8,354 bases of DNA from CAZVUW01 sp964629825 (GTDB lineage Bacteria; Actinomycetota; Nitriliruptoria; Euzebyales; Egibacteraceae). Below, piece by piece: positions 5,742 through 8,354 of the stretch; within the stretch, counting starts at the first letter, position 1, and every line of letters begins with the position of its first letter. The stretch is taken from contig CAZVUW010000117.1 of NCBI GenBank assembly GCA_964629825.1, forward strand, positions 1-8,354. The letters are read 5' to 3'. Below the pieces are notes generated by a model. The model saw only the letters and a list, made by a program, of their open reading frames with translations, was not told the DNA's origin and ran no database searches. Both the position numbers and the translations under genes were made by a program.

Positions 5742-6551
5742 ATGGCGGACAGCGCGCAGGGCACGCTTGCGCGTCTGCGCGCGCTGCCCTCGCGGGTCCG
5801 CGCCCTTCCGCCGTGGGTGCCCGACACCGCATTGGCGCTGGCACTGGCGGCACTGCACCTGTGGGTCCTGATCGCGGCCGGGTCGGCAGGCGTCGGCGGT
5901 CCGGTGCTGACCGCGCCCGCCCTCGCCAGCGTGGCGCTCGGCAACCTGCCGCTGATCGCGCGCCGTCGCCACCCCGAGCTGGTCCTGACCGTGATCGGGT
6001 TCAGCCTGATCGCGACCGCGGCGCTGCAGCTGCCGGCACCGGGCTATGGCCTGCTGGTCGCGGTCTACACGCTGGCGGCGTGGCGCCAGACGGACAGCGC
6101 GGGCGGGACCGTGGCGATCATCGCCGGCGGGACGCTGCTGTCGCTGTACCTCGCGGACGCCGTCCGCCTCATCCCCCTCAACGCCCTTGTCCTGCTCTCG
6201 GCGTGGATCCTCGGCGACCGCCAGCGCGCCCAGCGCCTGGAGGTGGTCGAGCTCGAGCGCCGCGCCGCCGCGCTCGAGGCGGAGCGCTCCTCGGCCGCAG
6301 CCCTGGCCACGGCGCGGGAGCGGGCGCGAATAGCGCGCGAGATGCACGACGTGGTGGCGCACGGCGTCATGGCCATGGTCGCGCAGGCCAGTGCGGCCGA
6401 GCGTCTCATCCCCGGGGCACCCGAGCGGGCCGCCGAGGCGCTGGCCGAGGCCGAGTCCGCCGGCAGGGCCAGCCTCGGCGAGGTGCGGCGCCTGCTGGGA
6501 CTTCTGCGCGGCGACGAGGAGGACGCGCCGGTCCGCGGGGGTGTCGCGTGA
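5742..6551 (+). CDS. HisKA_3-type sensor histidine kinase paralogue lacking the ATPase domain
   Basis: This 269-residue membrane protein has the front half of a NarL-system sensor kinase. About six hydrophobic segments (27-50, 57-73, 79-99, 101-114, 121-138, 143-160) are followed by an Arg/Glu-rich coiled coil (160-195) and the HisKA_3 dimerisation and phosphoacceptor domain. REMHDVVAH (199-207) keeps phosphoacceptor His202 and the D-x-x-x-H element (D203, H207) linked to phosphatase activity in this family. The domain closes with EVRRLLGLLRG (247-257), and the protein ends 12 residues later. There is no N box, G box or any other part of an ATP-binding domain, so it cannot autophosphorylate alone. 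It is plainly paralogous to the next gene across membrane and DHp regions and overlaps it by GTGA, with no frame-shifted remnant between. Likely roles are heterodimer partner, phosphate store or phosphatase for the shared regulator. Start chosen at 5742; 5715 is possible. Confidence 0.85.
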   Translation: MADSAQGTLARLRALPSRVRALPPWVPDTALALALAALHLWVLIAAGSAGVGGPVLTAPALASVALGNLPLIARRRHPELVLTVIGFSLIATAALQLPAPGYGLLVAVYTLAAWRQTDSAGGTVAIIAGGTLLSLYLADAVRLIPLNALVLLSAWILGDRQRAQRLEVVELERRAAALEAERSSAAALATARERARIAREMHDVVAHGVMAMVAQASAAERLIPGAPERAAEALAEAESAGRASLGEVRRLLGLLRGDEEDAPVRGGVA

Positions 6552-7690
6552 GGTTCCTCCGCTCAGAGCGCGTCGTCGACGCCGCGATGGTCGTCGTGAT
6601 CGCCGGCGCGGACCTGTCGCTGATGTGGCTGACCCGCCCGGGCGAGCTCGCGCTGCCCGGCTACGACGGCCCCAGCCTGGTTGGCAGCGCGCTGCTGGTG
6701 GCCGCCGCGCTGCCGCTGCTGTGGCGCCGAAGGGCCCCCGTCGCGGTGCTGGTCGCGACGACGGCGCTGTCGCTCGGCGCCGCGCTGGTGCCGGTGCCCT
6801 CGGAGCTGATCGCTCCGCTTGCCGCGATCTACACCGTCGCGGCGCGCTCCGGCCGGCGTACAGCCCTCGCCGCGCTGGTCGGTCTGGCGGTGCTGATGGT
6901 GCTGCCCGCGATCGTCTTCGACGACCCGGGGGCGCTCGGCGTGATGCTCGTCGGCGTCGGCACCGCCTGGCTGCTCGGCGATGCGCAGCGAGCACGTGCT
7001 GCCCACGCGGCTGCCCTCGCCGATCGCATGCGCGCCATGGAGGCGGAGCGCGAGCGCAGCGCCGAGCTCGCCGTCGTGAGCGAGCGCACCCGCATCGCGC
7101 GCGAGCTGCACGACGTGGTCGCGCACAGCATCACGGTGATGGTGATCCAGGCGGGCGCCGCGCGCCGGGTGGTGGCGGCCGACCCCGATCGCGCCCGCGT
7201 GGCCGCACGCCAGGTGGCGGACACAGGGCGCCAGGCGCTGGTCGAGCTCCGCCACCTGCTCGGGGTCCTGCGCGAGGAGGACTCCGAGGCCGCCTACGAG
7301 CCGCAGCCGGGGCTGCGGTCGCTGGGCAATCTGCTGGCCGACTACGCCGGCTCACCGCTTCGGATCAGCCTGTCCATGGAGGGCGAGCCCCAGCCGCTCA
7401 CCCCCGGCGCCGACCTGTCCGCCTACCGGATCATCCAGGAGTCGCTTACCAACGCGCTCCGGCACGCCGGTCCGGCACGGGTCGAGGTGCGCCTGTGCTG
7501 GCTGCCCGACCGGCTGCAGATCACGGTCGCAGACGACGGCCGCGGGGCCCCTGCCCCCGCCGTCGAGCGGGACGGACACGGCCTGCGCGGCATGGCCGAG
7601 CGCGCGAACCTGGTCGGAGGCCGCTTCGAGGCCGGTCCACGTCCCGGCGGGGGGTTCCTCGTCAGCGCTGCACTTCCACGGGAGGTCTGA
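6548..7690 (+). CDS. Sensor histidine kinase, HisKA_3/HATPase_c (NarL/DesK-like), complete
   Basis: This 380-residue membrane kinase should autophosphorylate on histidine and pass phosphate to the adjacent LuxR-type regulator. Six hydrophobic segments (11-29, 43-60, 63-82, 86-100, 105-123, 128-145) precede a coiled coil (146-180). The phosphoacceptor motif is RELHDVVAH (185-193, His188), and the DHp helix ends at LRHLLGVLR (234-242). The ATP-binding domain is complete: N box ESLTNALRHAG (298-308, Asn302), G1 box ADDGRG (328-333), and GHGLRGMAERA (343-353), ending GGGFLVSAALP. No extracellular sensor domain is visible, so the signal is probably sensed in or at the membrane. The GTG start at 6548 forms a GTGA overlap with the first kinase, with a modest GCGGGG 7 nt upstream. 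Its stop shares one base with the regulator ATG (TGATG). Function class is firm; the signal is unknown. Confidence 0.95.
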   Translation: MRFLRSERVVDAAMVVVIAGADLSLMWLTRPGELALPGYDGPSLVGSALLVAAALPLLWRRRAPVAVLVATTALSLGAALVPVPSELIAPLAAIYTVAARSGRRTALAALVGLAVLMVLPAIVFDDPGALGVMLVGVGTAWLLGDAQRARAAHAAALADRMRAMEAERERSAELAVVSERTRIARELHDVVAHSITVMVIQAGAARRVVAADPDRARVAARQVADTGRQALVELRHLLGVLREEDSEAAYEPQPGLRSLGNLLADYAGSPLRISLSMEGEPQPLTPGADLSAYRIIQESLTNALRHAGPARVEVRLCWLPDRLQITVADDGRGAPAPAVERDGHGLRGMAERANLVGGRFEAGPRPGGGFLVSAALPREV

Positions 7691-8354
7691 TGGCACTGCG
7701 CGTCCTGCTGGTCGATGACCAGGCGCTGATGCGGACCGGGTTCCGCATGATCCTCGAGTCCGAGCCGGACATCGAGGTGGTCGGCGAGGCCGAGGACGGC
7801 CGCGCAGGCGTCGAGGCCGCGCGGCGGCTGCGACCGGATGTGGTCCTCATGGACATCCGCATGCCCAACCTCGACGGCGTCGAGGCGACGCGGCTGCTGG
7901 CGGGACCCGAGGTGGAGAACCCCATACGCGTGCTGATCCTCACGACCTTCGATCTGGACGAGTACGTCTACGCGGCGGTGCGCGCCGGCGCCAGCGGCTT
8001 CCTGCTCAAGGACGCGCCGCCGGAGGACCTGGTGCGCGCGCTGCGGATAGTGGCCAGCGGCGAGGCGCTGCTCGCGCCGAGCGTCACCCGCCGCCTGCTG
8101 GAGGAGTTCGCGAGCCGTCCCGAGTCGCCGGCGGGCCCCCCTCCGGCGCTTGAGACGCTGACCCCGCGCGAGCTCGAGGTCCTGCGCCTGGTCGCACGGG
8201 GCCTCAGCAACGCCGAGATCGCCGAGGAGCTCGTCGTGGGCGAGACAACCGTCAAGACGCACGTCGGTCACATCCTCATGAAGCTGGGGTTGCGCGACCG
8301 CGTGCAGGCCGTCGTGCTCGCCTACGAGCACGGCCTGGTCCGACCTGGCATCTA
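7690..8354 (+). CDS. NarL/LuxR-family response regulator (last base of probable stop outside window)
   Basis: This DNA-binding regulator has a receiver domain (1-120) and a LuxR-type helix-turn-helix (about 155-219). Receiver residues are all present: acidic pair D9/D10, phosphoacceptor Asp55 in VVLMDIRMPN, Thr85/Thr86 in LILTTFD, and Lys107 in FLLKDAP. The output domain shows LTPRELEVLRLVARGLSNAEI (157-177) and the recognition-helix region TVKTHVGHILMKLGLRDRVQ (187-206), and it ends AYEHGLVRPGI. 221 codons are visible, followed by the bases TA at the window edge. The family normally ends about here, so the next base probably completes TAA or TAG, though Tyr cannot be excluded. The ATG at 7690 shares a base with the kinase stop and has GGAGG (7681-7685) 4 nt before it. 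It is the obvious partner of the complete kinase and perhaps of the ATPase-less paralogue. Target genes are unknown; the divergent oxidoreductase operon is a candidate. Confidence 0.95.
   Translation, partial: MALRVLLVDDQALMRTGFRMILESEPDIEVVGEAEDGRAGVEAARRLRPDVVLMDIRMPNLDGVEATRLLAGPEVENPIRVLILTTFDLDEYVYAAVRAGASGFLLKDAPPEDLVRALRIVASGEALLAPSVTRRLLEEFASRPESPAGPPPALETLTPRELEVLRLVARGLSNAEIAEELVVGETTVKTHVGHILMKLGLRDRVQAVVLAYEHGLVRPGI

Noticed and set aside
5813..6547. Upstream extension of the second kinase to give a 625-residue protein
   Set aside because: The extension runs out of frame through the first kinase and gives low-complexity Arg/Gly/Ala sequence. The GTG at 6548 begins exactly where the membrane domain starts and makes a normal GTGA overlap.
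6530..6560. A frameshift that splits one kinase into two
   Set aside because: The second gene does not continue the first: it starts a new membrane domain and has its own phosphoacceptor domain. The junction is therefore between two genes, not a broken single gene.
5622..6995. A 457-codon open frame on the - strand opposite the two kinases
   Set aside because: Arg/Pro/Ala-rich translation without domains, opposite well-supported kinase genes. Long - strand frames at 6563-7255 and 7423-8331 are rejected for the same reason.

Overview
The window is GC-rich, densely coding DNA. The combination of a probable coenzyme F420-dependent luciferase-like oxidoreductase, paired NarL/DesK-type (HisKA_3) sensor kinases, a GAF-GAF-SpoIIE-type phosphatase and acyl-CoA metabolism genes points to a member of the Actinomycetota. 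A soil lineage such as Solirubrobacterales/Thermoleophilia is possible, but that finer placement is only a guess. I see no RNA gene, insertion sequence, CRISPR array, phage gene or plasmid function. The longest stretch without a gene is about 166 bp.

Left part (1-1140): the last 31 codons of an acyl-CoA dehydrogenase on the + strand converge, with only 13 bp between the stops, on a - strand CoA-ester lyase of the malyl-CoA lyase/CitE family. Upstream of the lyase on the same strand (1141-2940) is a stand-alone serine phosphatase with two GAF sensor domains and a C-terminal SpoIIE/RsbU-type PP2C domain.

Middle part (3061-5575): a tightly packed - strand operon is read from right to left: F420-type oxidoreductase, GNAT acetyltransferase, hormone-sensitive-lipase-family esterase. 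Each junction is a 4-bp stop/start overlap (GTGA, ATGA), so translation is probably coupled. Two starts are shorter than the longest reading frames: ATG at 5575 for the oxidoreductase and GTG at 4556 for the acetyltransferase.

Right part (5742-8354): across a divergent 166-bp promoter region lies a + strand signalling operon of two tandem, clearly paralogous membrane histidine kinases and a NarL/LuxR-type response regulator, joined by GTGA and TGATG overlaps. The first kinase stops exactly after its dimerisation/phosphoacceptor domain and has no ATP-binding domain. The second is complete. The regulator is complete to within one base of its probable stop codon at the window edge. This three-protein arrangement, one full kinase plus a catalytically headless paralogue, is the most unusual feature here. 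It suggests a heterodimer partner, phosphate sink or dedicated phosphatase working on a shared regulator.
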